Shown: positions 1 to 10,889, numbered from the stretch's first letter. The stretch: 64,000 bases of DNA from Primulina eburnea (GCF_022965805.1 NC_133104.1:27958069-28022068), one strand, 5' to 3'. Notes: generated by a model not told the origin, from the letters alone. A program made the numbers and translations.

Positions 1-173
1 GCGCATGTGCGCCAAAGGTTCTGGAAATTGCGCGCAGATGCGCGAGAGCTCATCTCGCACCCGAATTTGCATCTACTTTCTCGTCTCTTCCGATCCGATA
101 CAATGCGTCTACAATTACCTTAATTATCAACAAAACAAGTCTGATTATAATAACCAAATTCTCGGGCCTTACA
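1..173 (-). repeat. Gypsy-A 3' LTR, terminal fragment
   Basis: This stretch repeats the right end of the LTR at 5065-6938, from a GCGCATGTGCGC dyad through to CTCGGGCCTTACA. Against that copy it has lost about 22 bp between two neighbouring dyads, so one dyad unit is missing. The rest of the LTR lies outside the window. Confidence 0.9.
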
Positions 174-190
174 TTTCTCCCCCTCTTAGA
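174..190 (-). other. Polypurine tract of Gypsy-A
   Basis: On the minus strand a run of A and G (AAGAGGGGGAGAAA) directly abuts the 3' LTR. This is the expected plus-strand primer site for reverse transcription of a gypsy element. Confidence 0.8.
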
Positions 191-274
191 TGAGAGTTCG
201 TCCTCGAACTCGTAGGCAATAAATTAGAGCATGTAAAGGATACAATATAATCAAAACTGAATAAATACTCACAC

Positions 275-1213
275 CATCGAAATAGCTCGGGATATCTCTG
301 TCTCATCTCTGAGTCTGTCTCCCAAGTCGCTTCTTCAGTGCCATGAAGACTCCACTGGACTTTCACTAGCGGAATAGTCTTTGTTCTGAGCTTCTTTTAT
401 TTTCGATCCAGAATTTGCAATGGTTGCTCAAAATAACTCAAAGTCTGATCTAGTTCGGCTTCGTCCGGCTGAATGACATGAGAAATATCAGGCATATACT
501 TCCGTAACATCGATACATGAAAGACATCATATCCCAGATAGAGAAGGAGGAAGAGCAAGTCGATATGCTCGATCACCAATCTTTTCCAGAATCTCGTAAG
601 GACCGATGTATCTGGGGGATAACTTTCCGCATTTGCCAAATCTAACAATGCCTCTGAAAGGGGAAATCTTAAAGAATACTCTATCTCCCTGCTCAAATAC
701 TAACGGTCTTCGTCTGACATTTGCATATTTGGCTTGCCTATCCTGTGCCGTCTTCATTCTCTTCTGAATTATCTTCACCTTCTCCGTCATTTCACGAATC
801 ATATCAGGCCCAAGTTCTGGTACTTCTGAGATGTCATCCCAATACAGAGGAGATCTGCACTTCTTACCATATAATGATTCAAACAGAGCCATTTCAATGC
901 TCGTCTGATAGCTGTTGTTGTACGAGAATTCAGAAAGAGGAAGAGAATCTTGCCAACTAGTGCCAAAGTCTAGCACTACAGCTCTCAGCATATCCTCTAA
1001 AGTCTGGATAGTCCGCTCTGACTGTCCGTCGGTCTGGGGATGATAAGCAGTACTCAGATGCAATGTCGTACCCAAAGCCTGCTGCAAACTGTGCCAGAAA
1101 TGTGAAGTGAATCGGGGATCACGATCTGATACGATAGACTTCGGCACACCATGCAATCTGACTACCTCTCTGACATATATCTCAGCCATGTGATCATGTC
1201 GGTACGTCATTCT
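275..1213 (-). pseudogene. Gypsy-A integrase core and chromodomain-like tail, broken
   Basis: The frame from 1210 downwards reads the integrase catalytic core: [12 protein letters not shown] carries the second acidic residue, and [18 protein letters not shown] carries the catalytic glutamate. It continues through the GPY/F module ([17 protein letters not shown]), then shifts near 540-530. [18 protein letters not shown] continues in another frame, ends at a stop near 397, and EEATWETDSEMRQRYPELF follows in a third. The family normally ends in this order with a type II chromodomain-like motif that steers insertion to heterochromatin. A stop at 1214-1216 separates this piece from the upstream integrase. 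Inactive as it stands. Confidence 0.88.
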
Positions 1214-2287
1214 TTACGGAATAAAACAAGCTAATTTGGTCAATCTGTCAATAATGACCCAAATCGCATCACAGCCCCGGGATGATCGTGGTAACTTCGT
1301 AACGAAATCCATGGAAATGTGATCCCATTTCCATTCAGGAATATATAGACTCTGAAGTAAACCTCTGGGCTTCTTTCTCTCTGCCTTCACCTGTTGGCAA
1401 TTTAAGCACTTAGACACAAACTCTGCAATATCTGTCTTCATCTGTTTCCACCAGAATTGTGTCTTCAGATCGTTGTACATCTTCCTGCCACCAGGATGAA
1501 TACTGAACCGACTACAGTGCGCTTCTGACAATATGCGCTGTTTCAAATCTGAAATATCTGGCACTACAAGACGGTTATTCACATATAGAACATGATCAAG
1601 TACCTGATATTCTGACTGATGTCCTGATCTGATCATCTGAATCAACCGCTGAACATTCTGATATGTTCTTTGTGCTGCTTTAATTCTCCTAATCAAATCT
1701 GGCTCAACTTGAATCGTAGCAAGTCTCAAGGGTCTACTATCTGTGTCAAATGCTAAACCAAAAAAACAGCAATCCTCAACTAAATTCGAAACACCTATTG
1801 TCGATAAGGATAGGGAACATACCTTTCGACTTAAGGCATCCGCTGCTGCATTTGACTTCCCTGTATAGTACTTGATTTCGCAATCAAAATCCTTCACTAA
1901 GTCAAGCCATCTACGCTGTCTCATGTTCAACTCTGACTGAGAAAATAAATACTTCAGGCTTTTGTGATCAGAGTAAATCTCAAATTTCTCGCCATAGAGA
2001 TAGTGACGCCAGATCTTTAGTGCAAATACGATAGCCGCCAATTCAAGATCATGAATTGGGTATCAAACTTTGTGTGGCTTCAGCTGTCTCGAGGCATACG
2101 CAATCACATGCCCTCGCTGCATAAGAACACATCCTAACTCTCTGTGAGATGCATCACAATATACAACGAAATCACCCGTACCTGAAGGTATCATCAATAC
2201 TGGAGCACTGGTCAATCGTTTCTTCAACTCCAAGAAGCTTGCCTCACAGGCTTCAGACCACACAAATGACGCATTCTTCTTTGTCAA
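1214..2287 (-). pseudogene. Gypsy-A RNase H and integrase N-terminus, broken
   Basis: Reading down from 2287, [19 protein letters not shown] is the start of RNase H. A TGA at 2063-2065 then interrupts it just before [11 protein letters not shown]. The frame continues through [19 protein letters not shown], the end of RNase H, into the integrase zinc module. [17 protein letters not shown] and CLNCQQVK supply the His and Cys ligands. [15 protein letters not shown] carries the first catalytic Asp. A TAA at 1214-1216 stands where Gypsy-B has a Tyr codon, so it looks like a single substitution. The TGA is shared with Gypsy-B at 41141. Confidence 0.9.
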
Positions 2288-3249
2288 CTGTGTAATCGGC
2301 TTCGCAATACTGGAGAAATCTTTAATGAATCAGTCGGTAATAACCTGCTAGACCCATGAAACTGCATATATCCAGCACAGAAGTCGGTCTCGGCCAACTG
2401 ATCACAGCTTCAACTTTACTCGGATCCACAGAAATACCGTCTCCAGATATGTTATGCCCCAAAAATACAACATGTCTTAGCCAAAACTCACACTTTGACA
2501 ATTTAGACTACAGTTTCTCATTTCTCAGTGTCTGCAACACAATTTTTAAATGTTCGTCATGATCAGTCTCATTTCTCGATTATACCAAAATATCATCGAT
2601 AAACACAATAACGAACTCATCTAGATACCTCTGAAAGACACGGTTCATCAGTCCCATAAACACCGCTGGCGCATTCGTTAAACCAAAAGGCATGACAATA
2701 AACTCGTAATGTCCATACCTAGTTCAGGAATGCTGTCTTCGGTATATCAACATCTCGTACTCGCAGCTGGTGATATCCAAATCTCAAATTGAACTTGGAA
2801 TAGACGTAGGATCCCTGCAACTGATCAAATAAGTCGTCGATACGAGGCAAGGGATACTTGTTCTTCACTGTTGCCTTGTTCAGTTGTCGATAATCAATGC
2901 ACAATCTCATCGAACCGTTTTTCTTTCGCACAAATAGCACTGGAGCACCCCAAGGAGATACACTCGGTCTGATGTAACCCTTGGCCAACAAATCTTCGAG
3001 CTGTGCTTTCAGTTCTTTCAGTTCAATAGGTGCCATTCTGTACGGAGCTCGAGATATAGGTACTGTACCTGGTATGAGATCAATGCTGAAATCAACCTCT
3101 CGAGCTGGAGGTAACCCTGGAATCTCGTCTGGGAATACATCAGCAAACTCACGTATCACTGGCAGATCTGCCAATGCTGGGCTCGATTTCAGTAGATCTA
3201 CTGAATATACAAGGAACCCCTCTGCTCCTTTCAGCAACAATCTACTCAT
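2288..3249 (-). pseudogene. Gypsy-A reverse transcriptase, broken
   Basis: The open part at 2719-3249 carries the conserved start of a gypsy [60 protein letters not shown] and [11 protein letters not shown]. The frame breaks near 2719. The catalytic FIDDIL box survives on the minus strand around 2592-2603, but a TAA follows two codons later where the family has Tyr, and the palm-thumb part is further interrupted up to 2288. Gypsy-B carries the same domain as one open frame, so the identity is secure and the inactivation is particular to this copy. Confidence 0.88.
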
Positions 3250-3973
3250 AGTCCAAATCAGATACTAAGGGAATCCGAGATCTGGAACGCTTATCGTAGA
3301 ATTTCCACTCGTCAGTCATCTCTAGTCTGAATTTGACAATATTCTGGAAACAATTTACAGTCGCTCTGTACTTGGTAAACATATCAATCTCAATAATACA
3401 ATCAAAATCAGCTATCCCAAGTACAATACAATCTAAATCAATCTCATGACCCTCAAACTGAAGTATACAATGTCTAACTGAAGTCACAATAAGACCACTT
3501 CCCAACGGAGAAGAAATAGACACTACAGTAGCTAATGCTTCGACAAGCAATGAATGTAATAATGCAAAATGTTCTGATATGAATGTATGAGATGCACCTG
3601 TATCTATCAAAACATAGGTAGGATAACCGCAAAGAAAACAGTTACCTGCAATCACATCATCTGGTGCATCTTGGGCCTGCTCCTCTGTCAATGCAAACAC
3701 CTGAGCCTGTTGTCTGGGAGGTTGGCTCACTGTCTGGCTACCTCTGGCTCTAGGCTGTGTCTGTGTAGGAGTGGGCTGAAATGAATGGACAGACGAAGCT
3801 TGCCTCTCAGGCTGAGCTACTGATGCAGATGACCCTGCACCCTGAAATCTCTGCGAACCTCTCTGTGGACAGACGTTGGCGAAATGTCCCTGCTGCCTAC
3901 ATATTTTACATCTGCCCATCACACCCTGACACTGCTCGGTGGCATGTCTACCTCCACAAGAACTGCAATACAC
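3242..3973 (-). pseudogene. Gypsy-A zinc knuckle and aspartic protease segment
   Basis: Near the start is the nucleocapsid zinc knuckle CKICRQQGHFANVCP (C-X2-C-X4-H-X4-C), preceded by CSSCGGRHATEQC, a second Cys/His cluster. A Gln-, Ser- and Pro-rich linker follows. The retropepsin motif VLIDTGASHTFIS then supplies the single catalytic Asp; the enzyme works as a dimer. The [17 protein letters not shown] flap region is present but altered (IADFDCIIEIDMF). In an active element this would be part of a Gag-Pol polyprotein. The frame ends at 3242, overlapping the RT frame by a few bases, so protease and RT are out of register. Confidence 0.87.
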
Positions 3974-4114
3974 ACCTGTATACTCTGTACTCTGGCCAGG
4001 ACCTCTCTGTCGTGAGCCGCTGGAGATCGACGAACTGCTCCCTGATCTCTTGAACTGTTTTCCCTTTGCTTTCAGCTGATCTTTCCTCCCGCTGCTGCTA
4101 CCACCGCTCTCAAA

Positions 4115-4804
4115 TCAGGAAGGGGGTTGAAGTGAAGGTAGTGGCGGTCTAGGAGTCGGAGCGACATAGGGAATGCTTCGTTGCCTAAGTAGTCCAGCTT
4201 CCGTTCCCTTGGCACGGTTCAACGCATCAGTAAAGTTGTTGGGCCTACCGGTATTTACCAAGGTAAAGATTTCGGGATTCAAGCCATTAATAAATTGATC
4301 CGCAACGGCCTCTTCATTCTCGGCAACATGAGGAGCAATTCTGAGCAATGACGAGAACTTGGCAACATACTCTTCGATGTTCAGCTGTCCCTGTCTTAAA
4401 TTGGCAAATTCAGCACCTTTGTCTTTTCGGTAGGACACAGGAAATAATCGCTGGTAAAACTCAGTCTTGAACACCTTCCAAGTAATCTGTGTGCCACGGT
4501 GCTCCAATGCTCTCTTCATAGTAATCCACCAGTTCTTTGCTACATCTTGCAGTTGATGTCCAACTAATTTCACTCGTCGGTCATCAGTGTATTCAAGTGA
4601 ATCAAATAGCATCTCTATGTCATCGAGCCAACTTTCACAATCAATGGCATTCTCAGTACCTTTCAGTGTCAGTGGTCGGAAAGACTGAAACCGTTTCAAC
4701 AAAGTCTCCATCGGTGTAGCAGTAACGTCCATCGGATCATTGGATGTACTGCGCTATTCTGGTGCCCGACCTGCTACTGGCTGCGGTACTTGTCGAGGCG
4801 GCAT
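4115..4804 (-). pseudogene. Gypsy-A gag capsid region with an early stop
   Basis: Homologous to the plant retrotransposon gag domain: LVGHQLQDVAKNWWITMKRA, ITWKVFKTEFYQRLFP, EFANLRQGQLNIEEYVAKF and FINGLNPEIFTLVNTGRP. It would form the capsid shell. The likely original start is the ATG at 4804-4802 (protein begins MPPRQVPQPV), but a TAG at 4756-4754 cuts it off after about 16 codons. The stop stands where a Gln codon (CAG) is expected. The open frame resumes at MDVTATPMETLLKRF (4732) and ends at 4115. A further gag C-terminal stretch (Ser- and Gly-rich, KGKQFK) lies at about 3975-4114 out of frame. Confidence 0.87.
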
Positions 4805-5047
4805 ATACGATTATCAAACAGATTAGTACACAATCTATATAATCTGTCTCAGCCCTCCTCTTATCATATACCTCTGATCCAGAATTGTTTCTGATTCAGT
4901 CTTTGCAAATAAATGCTGTAAATCAATTCAGATAACAACACAACATGTAATAGGAAAAGCAATAAATCATACTAGCACAACAAAAGCATGGAAGACGACT
5001 CGATTTACCCCGCTCATTCTATCATATTTCAGTCTACAGAACCTACT
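4805..5047 (-). other. Gypsy-A untranslated leader
   Basis: AT-rich sequence between the primer binding site and the gag start. It has no coding pattern in any frame. In the family this stretch usually holds dimerisation and packaging signals, none of which I can identify here. Confidence 0.6.
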
Positions 5048-5059
5048 GCTCTGATACCA
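5048..5059 (-). other. Gypsy-A primer binding site (tRNA-iMet)
   Basis: The minus strand reads TGGTATCAGAGC, complementary to the 3' end of plant initiator methionine tRNA. A 5-nt spacer separates it from the LTR edge at 5065. Gypsy-B and Gypsy-C have the same spacing. Confidence 0.93.
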
Positions 5060-5362
5060 CCTGTTGTGGGGACCCGAGCTATAACTCAATTCTTATTGGG
5101 ATTAATTGGATCTTTGCTAGAAAATGTGGGTCAAAAATTTGCTTTTAACATTAATTCAAATGTATATAAAACAAGTATAGAAACTTTCTCTATTTTATTT
5201 CAACAAACATAAATACATATTTTGGTTCAGTACATCCATACAACTATTATTTAAAATACATTACATCTCAAATGTAAACATCACTAGTAATCTTCTGCTA
5301 CGCCCGTAATCTCTACGCTATCTCGATCTCTCATCTTTGTCTCGACCCTGATCCTGCCCCAC

Positions 5363-5396
5363 CTGTTGTTATGCACACATACAGACATAACAACAG
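5363..5396 (-). other. Conserved U5 stem-loop in Gypsy-A LTR
   Basis: An 11-bp perfect inverted repeat (CTGTTGTTATG and CATAACAACAG) encloses a 12-nt loop. A second small dyad, CCGG-AAACT-CCGG, follows at once. Equivalent positions in Gypsy-B (37625-37658) and in the LTR at 27381-27412 keep the pairing, the latter with a changed base pair. It would lie in the R/U5 part of the element RNA. Confidence 0.7.
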
Positions 5397-6596
5397 CCGG
5401 AAACTCCGGTGAGAACAAATCCCAGTATAAGACATGTATACATGCATATCATGCAAGGAAATACAAACCATAATACATGAATATTCAAAATAATACATGA
5501 ACATACTATCATAAATGTAATCAATAACAACATGTTCCACATAGTCTATGAAACATGAGCAATATAAACAATCAATTTAAAATCCAACTCATATCTTGGA
5601 CTTGAATCTTATCTAACTCTAGGGATCTCGGTATGAATAAGATGTAACAGATCTCCCACCTACTCTCCCATTTTGGGCGGCGTTACATCTTATTCCTAGA
5701 ATTCGGTCCTGACTGTATCGAATATATACAATCGGAGTGATTCTGATCCGAAGCGTCGATACCACCGAACGTTTAGTTATTTGGAGAATCTACCAAATGA
5801 CTCACCTATCTTAAAGGCTTTAATATGAATCTATAAACAAAGCATAAGCATTCAAAATAAAAACAACAATCTAGTATGTGATTTTGTTGGGAAACTCAAT
5901 TGAATCTCGTTTGAGTTGTGTCTTCCCAAATCAAACATGAATTATACCTTTCGTTGTTAAACCTTTATCGATGTCGAGGTCTCGATGTCGAAGTGAGGCA
6001 CGATGAATCTGAAATGGCAATGTTCAATAGATACAAGATCAACATTCAACTCAACCAATACATGTACGTAGCAATATTCTTTCTCGGTACATTTCGACGG
6101 CATAACTACGTAATCTTTCGATACCGATAAACTCAAATAACACATATATGATATCAACAATTCCCAATTCTAAATAACCATCCACCATACATCAAAATTT
6201 GCATAATCTCATATACACATATTCTGAAATTACAAAACAATCACATACGATAACATTTCTTCGATCCGTGTTCAAATATACGTTCGGAATCATCATAAGA
6301 ACACATAATAACAACCAATATTTGATTTCCTCAATATCTCAACTTCAAAACATGTTGAAAGTTAACAATACTTACTTCCTTTGGTAGCTAATCGCAAGAG
6401 GAGTACGAATATCACCCCGGATCGAAAATCGGATGGTTAGATCTTGAGTAAACACAATTCAAAGATAAAATGAAACTTGAGGGAATTTTCTGAACTTACT
6501 CTCCTTTCTCTCGATGATATCAATCTGAATGAAGCCTCAACATCTTAAATTGCATGGCAAGGAACAAGTGTCCTATTTTTTTGGCCTACACGTCCC

Positions 6597-6809
6597 GCGC
6601 ATATGCGCGACACCAACCGCGCATATGCGCGAGACCTACTGGTCTCGGCAATGTCCATTTCAACACCTCGCGCATATGCGCGCCTCATCTCGCACATATG
6701 CGCGAGTTCTTCTGGACCCCTCGCGCATGTGCGCGTATCTACTCGCGCATGTGCGCCAAAGGTTCTGGAATATGCGCGCATATGCGCCTGGCTGGTGGCA
6801 CATATGCGC
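6597..6809. repeat. GCGCATATGCGC dyad array in Gypsy-A 5' LTR
   Basis: Eight near-identical 12-bp palindromes start at 6597, 6619, 6670, 6692, 6723, 6745, 6776 and 6798. They form close pairs (22 bp apart) with wider gaps between pairs. Variants are GCGCATGTGCGC and GCACATATGCGC. Each contains CATATG or CATGTG, an E-box-type core, flanked by CpG. It lies about 130-340 bp from the LTR start. Confidence 0.92.
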
Positions 6810-7064
6810 GAGAGCTCATCTCGCACGCAATTTGCATCTACTTTCTCGTCTCTTCCGGTCCGATACAATGCGTCTACAATTACCTTAATTATCAATAAAA
6901 CAAGTCTGATTATAATAACCAAATTCTCGGGCCTTACATACCGGGATTTTTATCTATTAATCTGTGATTATTGATTTATAATTGACGTGATTATAGATAG
7001 AAAGGATCGGACTGAGGAAAGATGAGTAAATACAAGAAGTGAGGTGCGAGGACAGTACTATTGA

Positions 7065-7296
7065 CGCACATGCGCGACATGATGCGCGCACATGCGTGAA
7101 ATGGGCAGAAGACCTCGCGCATATGCGTGATGTGAGTGCGCGCATATGCGCGAGTCATAGGGAAGCCGAGTACAGTTCCAGATAACCCTCAGCATATGCG
7201 CGGATATGGGGCACGCATATGCGCGAGCTGCCGAGAGAGTTACATATCGAGACAGTAGGTCTCGCGCATATGCGCGGGGCTAGGGCGCATATGCGC
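7065..7296. repeat. GCGCATATGCGC dyad array in the plus-oriented LTR
   Basis: About nine to ten copies of GCGCATATGCGC or near variants (GCACATGCGC, GCGCACATGCGT, CGCATATGCGCG), in loose pairs. GAGGACAG precedes the array at about 7049. The array ends about 50 bp before a long TATATA tract that could be the LTR promoter. Confidence 0.9.
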
Positions 7297-7341
7297 GAGG
7301 CATTCAGAAGGGAAAATCGACACTTGGTTCATCATGCAACG

Positions 7342-7343
<2 letters not shown>

Positions 7344-7372
<29 letters not shown>

Positions 7373-7376
7373 ATGT
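7344..7376 (+). promoter_or_regulatory. TATA-like AT tract of the plus-oriented LTR
   Basis: Uninterrupted TA repeats (TATATATATATATATG) lie directly downstream of the dyad array, where a core promoter is expected. It is also a simple repeat, so the promoter role is inferred from position only. Confidence 0.5.
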
Positions 7377-8922
7377 AAACTAAAATTCTTCAGAAAGGAA
7401 AAAAAGAAGAAACAGAGAGCCATGGAAAGTTCCAATCTTTCTATACTAGAATTCGACTTGTGAGAAATCCGCCCGTTAGATTTTGAATCCGACTTCAGTA
7501 TTGTGTTCCTATCGACGCAGGCTACAACTGGACGTAAGTTTTACTACGTTTTGATATGTCTTGAAATTATTATATTGCCAGAATTGGATATGAATCATAT
7601 ATGGTGTTCTTGACATAGTAGACATCGTATAATCGAAACCGGATTGAAGAACGGATACCGTATGAAATTGTTATGAATTTATGATTGGATATGATTGAGA
7701 TTTGATATCAGATTTGTGTTGTTATCGATTGTGAGTTGCAAGAATTGATATGTATTGATTTGTATTGCTGGGTATATTCAGATTGTTCCGTTATGCCGTT
7801 GATTTTGAGTTAGATTCAGATTGATCAGATTCGGCATTGATTTGAGCTGTATATTGATATTGTACTTCTTGATATTTCATTGCCAGATTTGTATGATCCA
7901 GTTATTGAGACTATTGAGACAATTAAAATGGGTTTACTTGTTCTTGGATCCTTTAATCTTTATTTTAAATCATTGGGTTTAGACATTCCTTCGGTGCTTC
8001 TTGAGTATTGACAGATTCGACTTCCAGTTGAACATTGTCAGAACAGCAACTAAAGAAAGTTATAAGTCAATGCCGAACCGGGAGAATGACTCGAGTGTGA
8101 TATGCTTGAGTTTCCCTAAACCACATACTTATTGTTATTGTGTGCATTGATTTGGATTGATTTGATTGTTCTATTGATTTACAGAAAGCATTTATTAGAC
8201 GATTGGTCTCGTGACAGAAGGGCCAAATGGTGATTGAATCGTCACTGGCCCATTGCACATTGTCACAGAATAGTGATTGGCGGAGGTTCCAGAGTCTTTG
8301 ACGGTTAGGTAAAGACACTGGATGTTTGGTTTATATCGATGTTTGATTAGAGGTGGATTTACTTCTATTACTGAGATTCGATATAGGATGCCAACGTCTG
8401 GAAAACCGGGATCCCTAAACTAGGAATGAGTCTAGTATGAGATATAAAGTTATGAGTTTATTAACAGATTTATATTGGATTATGTTTTCAGATTTTGATA
8501 TATATTACTGATACCTGTTTCACGCTTTATATTGATTATATTATTGCATGTATCGTTGATTTATACTTGGATGTATTTCTCTCCGGAGTTATCCGGCTGT
8601 TGTCGTGTTTGTATGTGTGCATGGAAACAGGTGGGACATGATCAGGGCCGAGGAGATGAAGAGAGATCATGATTAGAGTGGAGACTACGGACTTGGATTT
8701 TAGATAGGGTTTGAACACTTGATATGTAGTCTTTAAACCTTAGTTTTAAATGACTGTATATGGTACAAGACTTGTACTTTGTTTTCAATGTATATATTCG
8801 AATGAACTCCATTACGTTCCGCATTTGATACTTGTATAAAAAAAAATTTGACCCTGTTTATTATAATTGATTTTATTAATCCACAGACGATTAAGAAATG
8901 AATTAGCGTCCGGGTCCCCACA

Positions 8923-10774
8923 CAAATTAGACAATATTCATATGGAACTAAATAGTGAAGATGATGCAGAACCAAGTGTCAAAGATGCTCAAAATCCAAA
9001 ACCAGACATTCCTCTAGTAGAACCAGTTTTTCAGATACAGGACATACCAGAACCAGAAGTTGACATTCCAGAACCTGCTACTACTTTAGCTGAGCATGAT
9101 CCAAATCCATCAAACCAGGGAGAAATTTCTTTGAACCCTTTTTTTGGCGAAAATCTCACCCTGCATCTTTTGTCATTGGTAATCCAGCAGCTCCATTAAG
9201 AACCAAAAGTCAAATGATTAATGAATATATTCATGCTGCTTTCATCTCTCAGGATGAACCAAAGAAGATTGAAGAAGCTCTTCTGGATACTAGTTGGATT
9301 GAAGTTATGCAAGAAGAGCCGAATCAATTTAAAAGAAATGAAGTTTGGTTTATTGTACCTAGACCATCGCATCAAGCTGTTATTGGAACCCGACGGGCAT
9401 TTAGAAACAAGCTAAATGAAGAAGGTACTGTTGTCAGAAATAAAGCAAGACTGGTGGCTCAAGGTTTCAGACAAGAAGAAGGAATAGAATATGATGAGAC
9501 CTATGCACCAGTAGCAAGGCTTGAGGCTATCAGAATATTCTTATCATTTGCTTCATTCAAAAACTTCAAAGTTTATTAGATGAACGTGAAAAGTGCCTTC
9601 CTAAACGATCTACTGCAAGAAGAGGTCTACGTTGAACAACCTCCAGGTTTTATTGATAATTTCTTACCATATCATGTGTTTAAATTACACGAAGCCTTGT
9701 ATGGTTTAAAACAGACACCTCGAGCTTGGTATGAAACGCTCTCACAATTTTTTGTCAATCATGACTTTACAATGAACACAGTAGACAAGACTTTGTTCAC
9801 TTTAGTTAAGAATAAGCACATTCTGTTGGTACAGATTTATGTTGATGACATTATCTTTGGGTTAACTAGCCCCGAATTGTGTGCAAAATTTTCTAAATTG
9901 ATGCAGGAACAATTTGAAATGAGCATGATGGGAGAATTGACATTCTTCCTAATACTGCAGATCAAGCACCTTGATACTGGGAATCGTCATAAATCATGCT
10001 AAGTATACTAAGGAACTACTAAAAAAGTTTGGCATGGAAACATGCTCTACTGCTTCCACTCTTATGAGCTCATCTACTAAAATTTATAAGGATGAAAATG
10101 GAATTTCAGTAGAGGTAATTCAGTATCGTGGTCTAATTGGTTCATTATTAAATCTTACTGTCAGTAGACCTGATATTATGTATGTTGTTTGTATTTGTGC
10201 AAGATTTCAATCTAACCCTTAGCAATCACATTATATTGCTGCTAAACATATTCTGAAATACTTAGGAATTCAAAATTTCGGCCTATGGTATCCCAATGAT
10301 TCTTCTTTCAATCTTATTGGATATTCAGATGCTGACTATGCAGGTGGCAAATTGAATAGAAAAAGCACAAGTGGTTTTTGTCAATTTCTTGGTGATAGGT
10401 TGATCTCCTGGTTCAGTAAAAAGCATACTTCTACATCTACGCCTACTTCAGAAGCAGAATACCTTGCTGCTGGAAGCTGCTATTCTCAAATATTGTGGAT
10501 GCAACAACAACTTGAAGACTATTGAGTTCAAGCCTCTGAATCACCTATATTCAATACCAGTGTTATAGTAGTCACGCATAATCCAGTACTTCATTCCAGA
10601 ACAAAGCACATTGATATCAGACATCATTTCATTAGAGATCAAGTGCAAAAGAAGGACATTCGTCTGGAATACGTTTCTACTAATCAACAAGCAGCAGACA
10701 TCTTTACAAAGCCTCTGCTTGAGAATAAGTTTTCTTATTTTCGAAATATACTTGGTTTAATTGATTTAACTTGA
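8923..10774 (+). pseudogene. Sirevirus-like reverse transcriptase and RNase H
   Basis: The frame starts inside the acidic linker between integrase and RT (Pro- and Glu-rich, to about 9180). After a frameshift it reads [56 protein letters not shown] and the catalytic YVDDII (9839-9856). EFEMSMMGEL-type and YRGLIGSLLNLT follow. RNase H continues with GYSDADYAGG, RKSTSGFC and SEAEYLAA, and ends at the TGA at 10772-10774 after IFTKPLLENKF. Stops occur at 9577-9579 (TAG in place of the Gln before MNVKSAF), 10220-10222 and about 10522, and a frameshift near 9970. Not functional. Confidence 0.9.
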
Positions 10775-10889
10775 TTATATCGTTGCTATCACTTTGTTAA
10801 TTATTATCAGTTATATATTATTCAACTAACGATAGTTTGTTTGAAAAATAAAGAGACAACATACTGCAACTACTGATATTTCATTGCGA

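Larger units (their letters stand above)
1..6938 (-). mobile_element. Gypsy-A: Ty3/gypsy LTR retrotransposon, minus strand, clipped by window start
   Basis: Read on the minus strand the order is 5' LTR (5065-6938), primer binding site, gag, zinc knuckle and protease, RT, RNase H, integrase, polypurine tract and the last 173 bp of the 3' LTR, where the window begins. The two LTR ends match closely and both finish in CTTACA on the plus strand. The gag-protease-RT-RNase H-integrase order defines Ty3/gypsy. The integrase tail with a chromodomain-like end suggests a Tekay-type chromovirus. All coding parts carry stops or frameshifts, so it is a dead copy. It is inserted near the start of a plus-oriented LTR (6939-8922). 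The bases after its right end (TACCG) would be the TSD, but the matching left copy is outside the window. Confidence 0.93.
5065..6938 (-). repeat. Gypsy-A 5' LTR
   Basis: About 1.87 kb, bounded on the plus strand by TGTGGGGAC and CTTACA, so the LTR reads TGTAAG to CCCCACA in its own orientation. The left edge abuts the primer binding site and the right edge matches the 3' LTR end at 173. It holds a cluster of eight GCGCATATGCGC-type dyads at 6597-6809, near the LTR start, and a conserved stem-loop at 5363-5396 near its end. No long open frame of its own is credible. Confidence 0.92.
6939..8922 (+). repeat. Gypsy LTR in plus orientation, nearly complete
   Basis: Ends in GGGTCCCCACA and begins with CGGGATTTTTATC, matching the start of the Gypsy-A LTR read on the other strand but without the first few bases. 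It is a diverged member of the same family, head to head with Gypsy-A. Gypsy-A appears to have inserted close to its start. No primer binding site follows position 8922, so it is either a 3' LTR or a solo LTR. It contains the dyad array at 7065-7296, a TATA-like tract at 7344-7376 and the U5 stem-loop region near 8590-8640. It interrupts the Sirevirus-like element to its right. Confidence 0.82.

Noticed and set aside
4988..5212. 74-codon frame crossing the Gypsy-A primer site
   Set aside because: Spans the LTR/leader junction on the strand opposite to the element and resembles no protein.
6529..6974. Open frames in several phases and both strands rich in RICAR, AYAR, AHMR repeats, also at 35615-36055, 38753-39170 and 45579-45995
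   Set aside because: They are translations of the GCGCATATGCGC arrays, which lack stop codons in most frames. The peptide pattern follows the DNA palindrome and appears on both strands.
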